Positions 6,933-7,581 of a DNA stretch of 7,581 nucleotides are shown one piece after another. Every line of letters begins with the position of its first letter. The stretch's first letter is position 1. Source of the DNA: an uncultured Clostridium sp. (GTDB lineage: Bacteria; Bacillota; Clostridia; Lachnospirales; Lachnospiraceae); contig CAKSBP010000086.1 of the NCBI GenBank assembly GCA_934438135.1, positions 1-7,581 of the forward strand, given 5' to 3'. The position numbers and the translations under genes are program-made. The notes under the pieces are model-generated. The model was not told the DNA's origin, did no database searches, and was given only the letters and a program-made list of their open reading frames with translations.

Positions 6933-6945
6933 TACCCTAATGGAT
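6928..6945 (-). promoter_or_regulatory. Inverted repeat over the nfnAB -35 region (candidate operator)
   Basis: Perfect arms ATCCAT/ATGGAT (6928-6933 and 6940-6945) with a 6-base centre. It covers most of the weak -35 element, a position expected for a repressor, or for an activator that compensates for the poor -35. It does not match the redox repressor Rex consensus (TTGTTAA-type). Confidence 0.4.
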
Positions 6946-7008
6946 ATTTTGTCAATATAAGAAGATTGTGTATAAGAAAAGGGTAGATAGAAGTCAAAAT
7001 TAACTCTG

Positions 7009-7500
7009 CTACAGCTCCCAGTCAATCTTCTCCACGGCAGCAAGACTTCCGTTCGTATACCGGCTGTCCAGACTCACATCCTTTCCAAACCACGCTGGTG
7101 GAACAAACGCATTGGCCGTCTCCTCGTCTGGAAACTCTACTTCCACAACTTTCAGTCCAGAAAGCTTTCCTTCGAAAATATCCAGCTCCGCCTTCAGACC
7201 ATTTTCGAGTGGAACAATATAACGTATTTTCACAATTATATTATGATCTACCTTCTTCTTCAGATGCTCATAACCTTCCTTTCCAAGCGGCACTTCTATT
7301 TCATTTAAAACCTTTGCCGTCCGGTTTGCATCATCCGAAATCCCCTGTTTTGATTTATAAGTTAATATATATTCTTCATTGCTCTTTCGAATTCGAACCG
7401 TCGGTTTTTTGCACAAATACCCCTGTTCAATTACCTTTTTCTCATACTTGCTTAAATCTCCCGGCATTTCTTTCAATAAAAATTTTCTTTCGATTTCCAT
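7009..7500 (-). CDS. CYTH domain protein (triphosphate tunnel metalloenzyme)
   Basis: A 163-residue cytoplasmic protein of the CYTH superfamily, whose members act on triphosphates in a beta-barrel tunnel with a divalent metal; a Clostridium thermocellum member is a tripolyphosphatase, while others are class IV adenylate cyclases. The hallmark ExExK is at the N-terminus (MEIERKFLL: E2, E4, K6). Other tunnel residues are visible: RIRK (R36, R38), TYKS (K49), NEIEV (E67, E69), KIRY (K91, R93), ELDIFEG (E105, D107), VEVEF (E120, E122) and the terminal SRYTNGSLA (146-154). Length fits single-domain bacterial TTMs. ATG 7500 has only a weak purine-rich ribosome site (AAGAAATAG), but starting later would lose ExExK. 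The nfnAB genes lie 139 bases downstream with no clear terminator between. Polyphosphate or triphosphate hydrolysis is more likely than cAMP synthesis, by inference. Confidence 0.92.
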   Translation of the reverse strand: MEIERKFLLKEMPGDLSKYEKKVIEQGYLCKKPTVRIRKSNEEYILTYKSKQGISDDANRTAKVLNEIEVPLGKEGYEHLKKKVDHNIIVKIRYIVPLENGLKAELDIFEGKLSGLKVVEVEFPDEETANAFVPPAWFGKDVSLDSRYTNGSLAAVEKIDWEL

Positions 7501-7512
7501 CTATTTCTTGTA

Positions 7513-7537
7513 TGATATTTATATAAGCTAAATATCA
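7513..7537 (-). promoter_or_regulatory. 9-bp perfect inverted repeat upstream of the CYTH gene
   Basis: Arms TGATATTTA/TAAATATCA (7513-7521 and 7529-7537) are perfect with a 7-base centre; as RNA the stem extends by a G-U and a U-A pair. It lies 12 to 36 bases before the ATG, so it could be an operator or a leader hairpin limiting the weak ribosome site. The remaining upstream sequence to the window edge shows only AT-rich -10-like matches. Confidence 0.4.
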
Positions 7538-7581
7538 CATTTCCTTTCTTTTTTATTTGTGATTTATAATACATTCAGATG

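Noticed and set aside
7098..7526. 142-residue plus-strand frame opposite the CYTH gene
   Set aside because: The minus-strand frame has a full CYTH motif set; this one has no motif and no ribosome site that I could see.

Overview
The window looks like chromosomal DNA from a low-GC anaerobic Firmicute, most likely a clostridium of the Lachnospiraceae type. This rests on AT-rich sequence, strong AAGGA/GGAGG ribosome sites, an NfnAB-type electron-bifurcating transhydrogenase pair, a fermentative D-lactate dehydrogenase, and a DUF5688 protein, a family I associate with Lachnospiraceae. The genus cannot be fixed from the sequence alone. All seven genes lie on the minus strand, so transcription runs from high to low coordinates. 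There is no gene-free stretch longer than about 200 bases, and no rRNA, tRNA, CRISPR array, IS element or phage gene was seen.

In transcription order: (1) a small CYTH/triphosphate-tunnel protein (7009-7500), preceded by a perfect 9-bp inverted repeat. (2) The nfnA-nfnB pair (5985-6869 and 4562-5953), with a TATAAT promoter whose -35 region is covered by an inverted repeat; the pair ends at a strong intrinsic terminator (4488-4539). (3) A membrane-anchored GGDEF-EAL protein (2731-4344) followed without a single intergenic base by a GTG-started, multi-pass YhhN/TMEM86-like membrane protein (2059-2730). (4) A DUF5688 protein (881-1867). (5) A D-lactate dehydrogenase (1-831) that runs off the left edge with about 50 residues missing.

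Functionally, the best understood parts concern anaerobic redox balance. NfnAB couples ferredoxin and NADH to NADP+ reduction, and LdhA reoxidises NADH by reducing pyruvate to D-lactate. The GGDEF-EAL protein carries complete synthesis and degradation motifs for cyclic di-GMP. Its translationally coupled YhhN-like partner is the least explained part of the window. Several start codons were reassigned: the GGDEF-EAL gene most likely begins at a GTG at 4344, because a good promoter lies inside the longer reading frame. I found no clear evidence of a wholly new system. The most promising leads are the c-di-GMP enzyme/membrane protein pair and several inverted repeats placed over promoters or leaders.
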